Shown here: in pieces, positions 16,550-24,932 of the stretch | Layout: each line of letters starts with the position of its first letter | Position numbering within the stretch: position 1 is the stretch's first letter | Translations under genes and position numbers: made by a program | From: Variovorax gracilis | Lineage (GTDB): Bacteria > Pseudomonadota > Gammaproteobacteria > Burkholderiales > Burkholderiaceae_C | DNA length: 64,000 nucleotides | Assembly: GCF_030317115.1 (NCBI RefSeq) | Contig: NZ_JASZYF010000008.1 | Coordinates: 186,001 to 250,000 of the forward strand | Direction of reading: 5' to 3' | The notes under the pieces: model-generated | Database searches by the model: none | Seen by the model: only the letters and a program-made list of their open reading frames with translations | What the model was told of the DNA's origin: nothing

Positions 16550-17358
16550 GCCAGCCACCGTTTTCTTCGCTTGTAGCTCTTGACGTCCCTGAAGCTCTTT
16601 CGGTCTGCGCCACCCACGCCGAGGTAGAACTCCTTCACGTCCTCGTTCTCGCGCAGGCTCTTCGCCTCGCCGTCCATCACGATGCGGCCGTTCTCCAGGA
16701 TGTAGCCGTAGTCGGCGAAGCGCAGCGCCATGTTGGTGTTCTGCTCGGCGAGCAGGAAGGTCACGCGCTCCTTCTCGTTCAGGTCCTTCACGATGCCGAA
16801 CACCTCTTCCACGATCTGCGGCGCGAGGCCCATCGAGGGTTCGTCGAGCAGCACCATGTTCGGGTTCGCCATCAGGGCGCGGCCGATCGCGCACATCTGC
16901 TGCTCGCCGCCCGAGGTATAGGCGGCCTGCGAGGTCCGCCGTGTCTTGAGGCGCGGGAAGTAGGTGTAGACCTTCTCCAGCGTCTGCGCGACCGCCGCCT
17001 TGCCGTCGGTGCGCGTGTAGGCGCCGGTCATCAGGTTGTCCTCGATCGTCAGGTGCGCGAAGCAGTGGCGCCCCTCCATCACCTGGATCAGGCCGCGCTT
17101 GACCAGCTCGGCCGGCGACAGCGCCTCGATGCGCTCCCCGCGCAGCTCGATCGTGCCCTTGGTCACCGCGCCGCGCTCTCCGGCGAGCAGGTTCGAGACC
17201 GCGCGCAGCGTGGTCGTCTTGCCCGCGCCATTGCCGCCGAGCAGCGCCACGATGCCGCCCTCCGGCACCACGAGCGATACGCCCTTCAGCACGAGGATCA
17301 CGTGGTTGTAGATGACCTCGATGCCGTTGACGTTGAGAAGAATGTTGGTTTCGCTCAT
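16546..17358 (-). CDS. livF: Branched-chain-type ABC transporter ATP-binding protein LivF
   Basis: A 270-residue ATPase of the LivF type. Walker A is LLGGNGAGKTTT, the signature is YTSGGEQQMCAIGRALM, Walker B is MVLLDEPSMGLAPQ, and the H-loop position reads LLAEQNTNMAL as in other LivF proteins, where Q replaces His. It has a lysine/arginine-rich C-terminal tail (SYKRRKRWLA) beyond the usual end. With LivG at 21274, LivH, LivM and the binding protein it forms one HAAT-type importer. The ATGA overlap with the ligase downstream links transport and CoA activation. Confidence 0.88.
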   Translation of the reverse strand: MSETNILLNVNGIEVIYNHVILVLKGVSLVVPEGGIVALLGGNGAGKTTTLRAVSNLLAGERGAVTKGTIELRGERIEALSPAELVKRGLIQVMEGRHCFAHLTIEDNLMTGAYTRTDGKAAVAQTLEKVYTYFPRLKTRRTSQAAYTSGGEQQMCAIGRALMANPNMVLLDEPSMGLAPQIVEEVFGIVKDLNEKERVTFLLAEQNTNMALRFADYGYILENGRIVMDGEAKSLRENEDVKEFYLGVGGADRKSFRDVKSYKRRKRWLA

Positions 17359-17400
17359 TGAAGCTCTTTCAAGCGATCGCTACGCTCCCCTCTTCTCGGG

Positions 17401-17493
17401 AAACACCGCGGACCCGGCTTCGCCGGTCCGCAGGTGTTGCCCCCTGCAAAGGGGGTAGGCGAAAGCGACACGAAGTGCGCGCAGCCTGGGGGT
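17401..17493 (-). repeat. Post-stop intergenic repeat, copy 5
   Basis: Minus-strand copy starting 5 bp after the stop of the binding-protein gene at 17498, so inside the liv operon. The hairpin core varies (CCGGCGAAGCCGG), with compensating changes on both arms (GCGGACC/GGTCCGC). Confidence 0.82.
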
Positions 17494-17497
17494 GTAC

Positions 17498-18826
17498 TCA
17501 GCTACTACAGTCGGCCACGTCGCGGCGGGTGAGTTTCTTTTCGCCCGCGTACTTCTCGCCCGCGACCTTCACCATCGGCTTGATGATCTGCTCGTCAGCC
17601 TGGTACCACTCGGGCGCGACGTTCCACTTGCTGCCGTCCCAGGTCTCGATGCGCGCCCAGGTCGAGCCCATGTGGTCCTGGCACGAGGTGCTGATCGGGC
17701 GCATCACGCCGGCGAAGCCCAGCGCATCCAGCTTCTTCTGGTCGAGCGCAAGGTTCTCCAGGCCCCAGCGCACCTGCTCGCCGGTCATGACCTTGCCCTT
17801 GCCGAAGCGCTCCTGCGCGCGTCGGACGGCCTCGATGCCGAGCATCTGGATGATCACGCCGCGGGTGTAGAGCACCGAGCCGACCTCTTCCTTCGGCCCC
17901 GTGCCCTGGCCCTTGTCGTGCACGTTCTTCAGGATGTCCTGCATCACCTTGGGTTCCGTGCCCGAGGTGTTGAGCGCGAGCGCGTTGTAGCCCTTGGCAT
18001 TGGCGCCGACGTCCTTCACGTCCGGTTCGGCGCCGGCCCACCACACGCCATACATCTTCTCGCGCGGGTAGCCGGTGGCGACGGCTTCCTTGAGCGCGGT
18101 CGAATTCATCACGCCCCAGCCCCAGAGCAGCACGTAGTCGGGCCGCGACTGGCGCACCTGCAGCCAGGCGGACTTCTGCTCGATGCCGGGCGCCGCGACC
18201 GGAATCAGCGACAGCTCGAAGCCGTTCATCTTGGCGCGCTCCTGCAGCAGCGGGATCGGTTCCTTGCCGAAAGGCGAGTCGTGATAGACCAGCGCGATCT
18301 TCTTGCCCTTGAGCTTGTCGGCGCCGCCTTCCTTCTTGGCAATGTGCTGGATCAGGATGTCGGCCGCGGTCCAGTAGCTGCCCATCAACGGGAAGTTCCA
18401 CTTGAACACGTTGCCGTCCTGCGAGGCCGACAGGCCGTAGCCCAGCGTGATCAGCGGGATCTTGTCGACGGGCGCCTTGTCGGTCAGTGCGAAGGTGATG
18501 CCGGTCGCCTGCGGGTCGATCAGCGTCGCGCCCTTGCCCTTGAGGCGCTCGTAGCATTCGACGCCCTTGTCGGTGGCATAGCCGGTTTCGCATTCCTCGA
18601 AGCTGATCTTCACGCCGTTGATGCCGCCGGTCGCATTGATGAGCTTGATGTAGTCCTGCTTGCCGTTGGCCCAGGGCGTGCCATTGGGTGCATAGGGGCC
18701 GGTGCGGTAGACCAGCAGCGGAAAGAACTGCTCCTTGGCCTGCGCCTGCGCGAGCGATGGCGCGATCATCGCGCCGAGGGTGCTGGCCGCCAGGGCGGCG
18801 GTCACAGCGAGCGATTTCAGTTTCAT
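17498..18826 (-). CDS. HAAT-type ABC transporter periplasmic binding protein
   Basis: A 442-residue periplasmic receptor of the LivK-like family. The signal peptide is about residues 1-29 (ending SLAQAQA). The type I binding fold shows PLLVYRTGPYAPNGTPWANG, then ATLIDPQATGITFALTDKAP and IPLITLGYG. It is longer than LivK (about 370) and belongs to the large set of such receptors linked to acyl-CoA ligases in these bacteria, most of which are thought to bind aromatic or aliphatic acids rather than amino acids. The ATG at 18826 has GGAGAC upstream on the minus strand. Repeats flank it on both sides. Confidence 0.85.
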   Translation of the reverse strand: MKLKSLAVTAALAASTLGAMIAPSLAQAQAKEQFFPLLVYRTGPYAPNGTPWANGKQDYIKLINATGGINGVKISFEECETGYATDKGVECYERLKGKGATLIDPQATGITFALTDKAPVDKIPLITLGYGLSASQDGNVFKWNFPLMGSYWTAADILIQHIAKKEGGADKLKGKKIALVYHDSPFGKEPIPLLQERAKMNGFELSLIPVAAPGIEQKSAWLQVRQSRPDYVLLWGWGVMNSTALKEAVATGYPREKMYGVWWAGAEPDVKDVGANAKGYNALALNTSGTEPKVMQDILKNVHDKGQGTGPKEEVGSVLYTRGVIIQMLGIEAVRRAQERFGKGKVMTGEQVRWGLENLALDQKKLDALGFAGVMRPISTSCQDHMGSTWARIETWDGSKWNVAPEWYQADEQIIKPMVKVAGEKYAGEKKLTRRDVADCSS

Positions 18827-18918
18827 GCCAGTCTCCTTCAATTGGGCACGCGATCGTGCAGGTTGGAATGTGGGGCAAGGTCGAGCAGCCAGATCCGTCG
18901 AAGCGCGCTGCCAGCAGC

Positions 18919-19000
18919 ACCACGGAACCGGCCTTGCCGGGCCGCAGGTGCTGCCCCCTGCAAGGGGGTGGAGAGCGACACGAAGTGCGCGGGCCTGGGG
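18919..19000 (-). repeat. Post-stop intergenic repeat, copy 6
   Basis: Minus-strand copy starting 10 bp after the livM stop and filling the livM to binding-protein gap. Confidence 0.82.
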
Positions 19001-19010
19001 ATGTGCATAT

Positions 19011-20075
19011 CTAGTGGGGGAAGGGCCAGAGGCGGAGCTTTTCCTTTGCCGTCGACCAGAGTCTTGCGAGGCCATGCGGCTCCACGATCAGGAAGAACAC
19101 GATGAGCGCGCCGAAGATCATGAATTCGAGGTGCGACGCCAGCGCCGTCGAGATCGAGATGCCGAACCAGCCCGGCAACTGGTTGAGCAGGATCGGCAGC
19201 AGCACGATGAAGGCCGCGCCGAAGAAGCTGCCCATGATCGAGCCGAGTCCGCCGATGATCACCATGAAGAGCAACTGGAACGAGCGGTCGATGTTGAATG
19301 CCGCCGGCTCCCACGTGCCCAGGTGCACGAAGCCCCACAAGGCGCCTGCCACGCCGACGATGAACGAACTCACCGCGAAGGCCGAGAGCTTGGCGTAGAC
19401 CGGACGAATGCCGATCACCGCGGCGGCCACGTCCATGTCGCGCATCGCCATCCATTCGCGGCCGATCGCGCTGCGCACCAGGTTCTTGGCGAGCACCGCG
19501 AAGACCACCAGCAGCGTGAGGCACAGCAGGTATTTCTGCACGGCGGTCTCTACCGGAAACCCGAAAAGGTTGAGCCCCGAGGCGGTCACGGAGCCGGACG
19601 ACGAATTGTTGGTGAGCCAGTTGATTCGCAGGAAAGCCCAGTCGACGAAGAACTGCGCGGCCAGCGTTGCCACCGCGAGGTACAGCCCCTTGATGCGCAG
19701 GCTCGGGATGCCGAAGAGCACGCCGACGGCTGTCGAGCACAGCCCGCCGAGCAGCAGCGACAGGATCAGCGGCATGCCCTCGATGCGCACATGGAAGTTG
19801 TAGGCCGCGTACGCACCCACGGCCATGAAGGCGCCGGTGCCGAGCGAGATCTGTCCGCAGTAGCCCACCAGGATGTTCAGTCCCAGCGCAGCGAGCGCGA
19901 GAATGAGGAAGGGAATCAGGATCGCCCGGAACCAGTACTCCGGCGCGGTCAGTGGCACCACGGCGAAGGCGAAGACCAGCAGCGCGAGCATCAGCACGCG
20001 GTCTTGCAGGATCGGGAAGATCTGCTGGTCGGCGCGGTAGCTCGACTTGAACTGGCCGTTCTCGCGATAAAACAT
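19011..20075 (-). CDS. livM: Branched-chain-type ABC transporter permease LivM
   Basis: A 354-residue inner-membrane permease with about nine hydrophobic segments. Landmarks are LNILVGYCGQISLGTGAFMA, the family's LSLGxGAF signature, and GGLGSIMGSFFGAAFIVLLP near the end, which contacts the ATPase. The ATG at 20075 is chosen because the frame further upstream translates repeat copy 7. A soluble stretch of about 30 residues precedes the first helix. It pairs with LivH at 20205. Confidence 0.88.
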   Translation of the reverse strand: MFYRENGQFKSSYRADQQIFPILQDRVLMLALLVFAFAVVPLTAPEYWFRAILIPFLILALAALGLNILVGYCGQISLGTGAFMAVGAYAAYNFHVRIEGMPLILSLLLGGLCSTAVGVLFGIPSLRIKGLYLAVATLAAQFFVDWAFLRINWLTNNSSSGSVTASGLNLFGFPVETAVQKYLLCLTLLVVFAVLAKNLVRSAIGREWMAMRDMDVAAAVIGIRPVYAKLSAFAVSSFIVGVAGALWGFVHLGTWEPAAFNIDRSFQLLFMVIIGGLGSIMGSFFGAAFIVLLPILLNQLPGWFGISISTALASHLEFMIFGALIVFFLIVEPHGLARLWSTAKEKLRLWPFPH

Positions 20076-20112
20076 CTCAGTGCCTCCGGTGCGCCGTGAC
20101 GGCCATTCCAGG

Positions 20113-20197
20113 AATACCGCGGAACCGGCTCCGCCGGTCTGCTGGTATTGCCCCCTGCAAGGGGGTGGGCGGCCACACGAAGTGGGCAAGCCTGGGA
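20113..20197 (-). repeat. Post-stop intergenic repeat, copy 7
   Basis: Minus-strand copy starting about 7 bp after the livH stop. It fills the livH-livM gap and contains the full two-hairpin structure, with AATACC/GGTATT as the closing arms, another compensated change. Confidence 0.82.
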
Positions 20198-20204
20198 GTG
20201 AGCT

Positions 20205-21134
20205 TCATACTCTGTCGATGATTTTTTCGCCGAACAAGCCCTGCGGCCTGACGAGAAGGAAAACGAGCGCCAGCACGTAGGCGAACCAGATCTCGATCCC
20301 CCCGCCCAGCATCGGGCCGAGGTAGATCTCCGACAGCTTCTCGCCGACGCCGATGAGCAGGCCGCCGATGATGGCGCCCGGTATCGACGTGAGCCCACCA
20401 AGGATCACCACCGGCAGCGCCTTCAGCGCCACCAGCGACAGCGAGAACTGCACGCCCAGCTTCGATCCCCAGATGATCCCCGCCACCAGCGCAGCGAAGC
20501 CGGCGACCGACCAGACGATGACCCAGATGCGGTTGAGCGGAATGCCGATCGATTGCGCGGCCTGGTGGTCGTCGGCCACCGCCCGCAGCGCGCGGCCGGT
20601 GGATGTCTTCTGGAAGAACAGCGCCAGCACCACCACCAGCGCGGCGGCGACCAGCGCGGCGATCAGGTCCTCGCGGCTCAGCAGCAGCCCGCCCTGGAAG
20701 GTGTTCTCCAGCACCATCAGAGGCTCCTTGGGCATGCCGACGTCGATCTTGTAGATATCGTTGCCGAAGAGCGTCTGGCCCAGTCCGTCGAGGAAGTAGG
20801 CGATGCCGAGCGTGGCCATCAGCAAGGTGATGCCTTCCTGGTTGACCAGCTTGCTCAGCACCAGCCGCTCGATGAGCCAGGCCACCGCGATCATCACGAC
20901 CATCGCGGCAACGAAGGCCAGCACGTTGGCGAGCACCAGGCTCTCGAAGCCGAGCCACCGCGGAATCCATTCGGCGAAGCGCGCCATCGCCAGCGCAGCG
21001 AACAGCACCATCGCCCCCTGCGCGAAGTTGAAGACGCCCGAGGCCTTGTAGATGAGGACGAAGCCGATCGCGATCAGCGAATAGAGCATGCCGACCATGA
21101 GGCCGCCGAAAAGCGTTTCGAGGAAAAAGCCCAT
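20205..21134 (-). CDS. livH: Branched-chain-type ABC transporter permease LivH
   Basis: A 309-residue inner-membrane permease with about eight hydrophobic segments. The head MGFFLETLFGGLMVGMLYSL, the FNFAQGAMVLFAA motif and GGLTSIPGAIIGGLLIGVGE are typical of LivH. RALRAVADDHQAAQSIGI is the cytoplasmic coupling region that meets the ATPases. The ATG at 21134 is followed at once by the hydrophobic segment, as in homologues. It is the first permease gene after livG. Confidence 0.88.
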   Translation of the reverse strand: MGFFLETLFGGLMVGMLYSLIAIGFVLIYKASGVFNFAQGAMVLFAALAMARFAEWIPRWLGFESLVLANVLAFVAAMVVMIAVAWLIERLVLSKLVNQEGITLLMATLGIAYFLDGLGQTLFGNDIYKIDVGMPKEPLMVLENTFQGGLLLSREDLIAALVAAALVVVLALFFQKTSTGRALRAVADDHQAAQSIGIPLNRIWVIVWSVAGFAALVAGIIWGSKLGVQFSLSLVALKALPVVILGGLTSIPGAIIGGLLIGVGEKLSEIYLGPMLGGGIEIWFAYVLALVFLLVRPQGLFGEKIIDRV

Positions 21135-21156
21135 GATTACGTTCCCACCCCCGTTG

Positions 21157-21232
21157 CTTGCTCGCTGCGCGTAGCCGCCTCTCCCCTGCGAGGGGGCGCC
21201 GCCAGCGGGCCGGCGAAGCCGGTTCCGCGTCG
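21157..21232 (+). repeat. Degenerate repeat, reverse orientation
   Basis: A divergent relative of the repeat family in the livG-livH gap. It keeps CCCCTGCGAGGGG and the GGCGAAGCCGGTTCCGCG hairpin part. Unlike the good copies it is antisense to the operon and does not begin at a stop codon. Confidence 0.6.
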
Positions 21233-21273
21233 GCCGCTCGAAGCAGTTGGATCGGCGAATGGTCTTGTCATGC

Positions 21274-22056
21274 TCAATGCTCCACGCCCAGGTACGCGCG
21301 GACCACGTCGGGATTGCCGCGCACCTCATCCGGCGTCCCGTCGCCGATCTTCTTGCCGTAGTCGAGCACCACCACGCGATCCGAGATGTCCATGACCACT
21401 CCCATGTCGTGCTCGATCAGCACGATGGTCGTGCCGAATTCGTCGTTCACGTCCAGGATGAAGCGGCTCATGTCCTGCTTCTCCTCCACGTTCATGCCGG
21501 CCATGGGCTCGTCGAGCAGCAGCACCTGCGGCTCCATCGCAAGTGCGCGGCCGAGGTCGACGCGCTTCTGCAGGCCGTAGGGCAGCCGCCCCACCGGCGT
21601 CTTGCGATGAAGCTGGATCTCGAGGAAGTCGATGATGCGTTCGACGAACTCGCGCTGCGCCAGCTCCTCGCGTTCGGCCGGGCCCCAGCGCAGCGCCTGC
21701 GCCAGCAGGCCGCTCTTCATCTTGAGATTGCGGCCCGTCATGATGTTGTCGAGCACGCTCATGCCCTTGAACAGCGCCAGGTTCTGGAAGGTGCGCGCCA
21801 CGCCCATCTCGGCCACCTGGCGCGAGTTCATGTGCTTGAAGTGCTGGCCGCGAAAGGTGATGGAGCCCTGCTGCGGCTGGTAGACGCCGTTGATGCAGTT
21901 GAGCATGGAGCTCTTGCCCGCGCCGTTGGGGCCGATGATCGCGCGCACTTCGTGCTCGCGTACGTTGAAGCTGATGTCCGTCAGCGCCTTGACGCCGCCG
22001 AAGCTCAGGCTGATGTTCTGCACGTCGAGGATGACCTCGCCGATCTTTCGGTTCAT
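21274..22056 (-). CDS. livG: Branched-chain-type ABC transporter ATP-binding protein LivG
   Basis: A 260-residue ATPase of the LivG type. Walker A is IGPNGAGKSS, the signature region is LPYGLQKRVDLGRALAMEP (LPYG in place of LSGG, as in many LivG proteins of this subgroup), Walker B is VLLLDEPMAGM, and the switch histidine is in VLIEHDMGVVMDISD. I chose ATG 22056 (MNRKIGEVILDVQ); ATG 22077 in the same frame would add seven residues and lies in a degenerate repeat. It follows the FadD-like ligase gene in the operon. Confidence 0.86.
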   Translation of the reverse strand: MNRKIGEVILDVQNISLSFGGVKALTDISFNVREHEVRAIIGPNGAGKSSMLNCINGVYQPQQGSITFRGQHFKHMNSRQVAEMGVARTFQNLALFKGMSVLDNIMTGRNLKMKSGLLAQALRWGPAEREELAQREFVERIIDFLEIQLHRKTPVGRLPYGLQKRVDLGRALAMEPQVLLLDEPMAGMNVEEKQDMSRFILDVNDEFGTTIVLIEHDMGVVMDISDRVVVLDYGKKIGDGTPDEVRGNPDVVRAYLGVEH

Positions 22057-22065
22057 TTCGGCCCC

Positions 22066-22139
22066 CACGCTCGGCACTTCGTGTTCTCGCTGCTCCCCGA
22101 GGGGGCGCGGGCTTGCCTGGGACGGCCCGGCGCTGCGCT
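22066..22139 (+). repeat. Degenerate repeat, reverse orientation
   Basis: GCTCGGCACTTCGTG, CCCCGAGGGGG and GACGGCCCGGCGC recall the repeat family but the distal hairpin is lost. It lies between the FadD-like gene and livG, antisense to both. Confidence 0.45.
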
Positions 22140-22141
22140 CG

Positions 22142-24103
22142 TCATGCTGCCGCCTTCATCGGGGCGAAGCACTTGGCCTCGACGATGTTGAGCGTGGCGC
22201 TCACCACACCGGTACGCCCATCCTCGAACTTGACTTGCGTCTCGATGTATTGCTCCGACTTGCCGCCGTAGAGCGCATCCACCAGCACCGCGTACTTGCC
22301 GGCGATGAAGCCGCGACGTACCTTGCGCGTGCGGGTGAGTTCGTCGTCGTCCGGGTCGAGTTCCTTGTGCAGCACCATGAAGCGCGCGATCTGGGTGTCG
22401 GCCATGCCTTCTTCGGCGGCGAGGTCGGCATTCACCTTGGCAATGCAATCCGCCACCAGTGCCAGCACGTCGGGCTTGCCTGCGAGGTCGACGTAGCCGC
22501 CATAGGCCAGGCCGCGTCGCTCGGCCCAGTTGCCCACGGCCTCGTAGTCGATGTTGATGAAGGCGCAGACCTGGTCGCGCTCATGGCCGAAGCACACGGC
22601 CTCCTTGATCTGCGGAAAGAACTTCAGCTTGTTCTCGATGTAGTTGGGCGCGAACATCGCACCCGCCGCAGCGCCGCCCGGCGCGGCCATGCGACCCACG
22701 TCCTTGGCGCGATCGATGATGCGCAGATGGCCTTCGGCATCGAGCACGCCTGCGTCGCCCGTGTGGAAGTAGCCGTCGGAATCGAGCACCTCGGCCGTGG
22801 CATCGGGCCGCTTGTAGTACTCCTTGAGCACTGACACGCCACGCACGAGCACCTCGCCATCGGGCGCGATCTTGAGTTCGATACCGGGTGCCGCGCTGCC
22901 CACGGTCTGCAGCTTGACCTTGCCGTCCTGCTGCAGGCACACGTAGGCGCAGGTCTCGGTCTGTCCATAGAACTGCTTGAGGTTGACGCCGATGGATCGA
23001 TAGAAGCGGAAGAGATCGGGCCCGATCGCCGCGCCCGCCGTGTAGGCCACGCGGATGCGGCTCATGCCGAGCACGTTGCGCAGCGGTCCGTAGATCACGA
23101 GGTTGCCTAGCGCGTACATCAGCCGGTCGCCCAAGCCGACCGATGCGCCATTGAGGATGTCCGCGCCCACGCGCCGCGCCAGCGCCATGAACCTGGCATA
23201 CAGCCAGCGCTTGGGCGCGGCGGCGTCTTCCATGCGGATCGACACCGCGGTCAGCAATCCCTCGAAAGTGCGCGGCGGGCCGAAGTAGTAGCTTGGCCCG
23301 ATCTCGCGCATGTCGTTCATCACCGTCTCTGCCGATTCCGGGCAGTTGAGCGTGAAGCCGCCGACCAGCCATTGCGCGACCGAGAAGAGATGGTCGCCGA
23401 CCCAGGCCATGGGCAGGTAGCTCATGATGTTGTCGCCGGGCCCGAGTTTGTCGGTCTCCACGCCGCCCCGGCCCGCTGCGATGAAGCTCGCATGCGTCTG
23501 GCACACGCCCTTGGGACGGCCCGTGGTGCCGGAGGTGTAGAGGATCACGGCCACGTCGCCGGGTTCGCCGGCGGCCACGCTCTGGTCGAAGGCGCCCGGA
23601 TGCGCGGCGTCCCAGGCGCGGCCGAGTTCGCACAGCTTCTCGTAGCCCATGAGGCCCGGCTGGTCGTAGTGGCGCAGCCCGCGCGGGTCGTCGTAGATGA
23701 TGTGGCGGATCGAGGGCCGCGTTTCGCGGCATTCGAGCAGCTTGTCCACCTGCTCCTGGTCTTCGGCGATCACGAACTCGACCGAGGCGTCCTCCAGCAT
23801 GAACACCATCTCGCCGGCCACCGCGTCCTGGTACAGCGGCACGGGCACGCCGCGCATGCTTTGCGCGGCGACCACCGCCATATAGAGATGAGGGCGATTG
23901 GCGCCGACGATCGCGAGGTTGTCGCCTGCCTTGAAGCCCAGGCTTGCCAGCCCGCAGGCGAACTCGCGCACCTCGCGCGCGACCGCCGCCCAGTTCCAGG
24001 TCTGCCAGATGCCGAGGTCCTTTTCGCGCACGGCCGGCGCGTCAGGTTGCTGCTTCGAATGCTCCAGCAACAGGCGAGGAAAGGTGTTGGCTGTGGTCTG
24101 CAC
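22142..24103 (-). CDS. Long-chain acyl-CoA synthetase-like AMP-binding protein
   Basis: A 653-residue AMP-forming acyl-CoA ligase of the FadD15/long-chain type. The phosphate loop YTSGTTGRPKG is at 189-199. GQTETCAYVC, DSDGYFHTGDAGVLDAEGHL and the hinge IIDRAKD follow in order. After the hinge an alanine/glycine-rich insert (GRMAAPGGAAAGAMFAPNYI) precedes the catalytic-lysine domain. It is the first gene of the leftward liv operon, so the imported acid is probably activated here or by the PaaK-like ligase at 15299. A palindrome 36 bp upstream is the likely binding site of the divergent Crp/Fnr regulator. The native substrate is unknown. Confidence 0.86.
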   Translation of the reverse strand: MQTTANTFPRLLLEHSKQQPDAPAVREKDLGIWQTWNWAAVAREVREFACGLASLGFKAGDNLAIVGANRPHLYMAVVAAQSMRGVPVPLYQDAVAGEMVFMLEDASVEFVIAEDQEQVDKLLECRETRPSIRHIIYDDPRGLRHYDQPGLMGYEKLCELGRAWDAAHPGAFDQSVAAGEPGDVAVILYTSGTTGRPKGVCQTHASFIAAGRGGVETDKLGPGDNIMSYLPMAWVGDHLFSVAQWLVGGFTLNCPESAETVMNDMREIGPSYYFGPPRTFEGLLTAVSIRMEDAAAPKRWLYARFMALARRVGADILNGASVGLGDRLMYALGNLVIYGPLRNVLGMSRIRVAYTAGAAIGPDLFRFYRSIGVNLKQFYGQTETCAYVCLQQDGKVKLQTVGSAAPGIELKIAPDGEVLVRGVSVLKEYYKRPDATAEVLDSDGYFHTGDAGVLDAEGHLRIIDRAKDVGRMAAPGGAAAGAMFAPNYIENKLKFFPQIKEAVCFGHERDQVCAFINIDYEAVGNWAERRGLAYGGYVDLAGKPDVLALVADCIAKVNADLAAEEGMADTQIARFMVLHKELDPDDDELTRTRKVRRGFIAGKYAVLVDALYGGKSEQYIETQVKFEDGRTGVVSATLNIVEAKCFAPMKAAA

Positions 24104-24139
24104 GATGGGGCGGACTGTAGAACCAACTTTGACGCCAAC

Positions 24140-24157
24140 TTGTCGTTACGACGACAA
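24140..24157. promoter_or_regulatory. Probable Crp/Fnr-family operator
   Basis: TTGTCGT-TACG-ACGACAA is a perfect palindrome, equal to TGTCG-N6-CGACA, the 5-6-5 geometry of CRP sites. It lies 36 bp before the leftward ligase gene and 31 bp before the rightward Crp-family gene, so one bound dimer could control both. Confidence 0.65.
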
Positions 24158-24188
24158 TCCTAGGGACACTACTCCCCGGAGTTTCCCG

Positions 24189-24929
24189 ATGCCGATCGGC
24201 AGTGACAGCGGCACCTCATCGATCCGCGACCGCGTGCGTCCGGCCACCGCCGACGAACTCGACAACATCCCCTGGCTGCGCACGCTGGCGCCCGTCGAGC
24301 GCCGTCGCGCCGAAGTGGCGGTGGTGGTCGGCGACGCCGAGCCCGGCGACCTGGTCTGCCGCATCGGCCGCCCGCCCACCTACTGGTTCGGCGTCGTCGA
24401 AGGGCTGCTCAAGATGAGCAACGACAACGCCGACGGCACCTCGATGACCTACAGCGGCCTGCCGCCCGGCGGCTGGTTCGGCGAGGGCACGGCGCTCAAG
24501 CGCGAGCCTTACCGCTACAACATCCAGGCATTGCGGCGCAGCGTGGTGGCGGGGCTGCCCGTGGATGACTTCCACTGGCTGCTCGACCACTCGATCGGCT
24601 TCAACCGCTTCGTGATGAACCAGCTCAACGAGCGGCTGGCCCAGTTCATCGCCGCGCGCGAGGCGGACCGGTTGAACAACCCGGACGCACGGGTCGCGCG
24701 CAACCTGGCGGCGCTGTTCAATCCGGTGCTGTTTCCCGGCGTGGGCGAGTTGCTGCGCATCACGCAGCAGGAGCTGGCCTATCTCATCGGGCTGTCGCGC
24801 CAGCGTGTCAACGAAGCCTTGCGTACCTTGCAGGCACAGGGCGCGATCCGCGTCGAATACGGCGGGCTGCGTGTGACCGACCTCGAAGCGCTGCGCGCGA
24901 ACGGAATGGCGGGGAAGGGTGCGGCCTAG
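24189..24929 (+). CDS. Crp/Fnr-family transcriptional regulator
   Basis: A 246-residue one-component regulator. Residues about 30-150 form a cyclic-nucleotide-binding-type beta-roll (GDLVCRIGRPPTYWFGVVEG, and GGWFGEGTALKREPYRYN). The C-terminal winged helix reads LRITQQELAYLIGLSRQRVN followed by EALRTLQAQG. No cysteine cluster for an iron-sulphur centre is present, so it is not an oxygen sensor like Fnr. Liganding of a CoA ester or acid is a possibility but cannot be seen. The ATG has GGAG 7 bp upstream. It is divergent from the ligase/liv operon and shares the palindrome at 24140. Confidence 0.83.
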   Translation: MPIGSDSGTSSIRDRVRPATADELDNIPWLRTLAPVERRRAEVAVVVGDAEPGDLVCRIGRPPTYWFGVVEGLLKMSNDNADGTSMTYSGLPPGGWFGEGTALKREPYRYNIQALRRSVVAGLPVDDFHWLLDHSIGFNRFVMNQLNERLAQFIAAREADRLNNPDARVARNLAALFNPVLFPGVGELLRITQQELAYLIGLSRQRVNEALRTLQAQGAIRVEYGGLRVTDLEALRANGMAGKGAA

Positions 24930-24932
24930 GAA

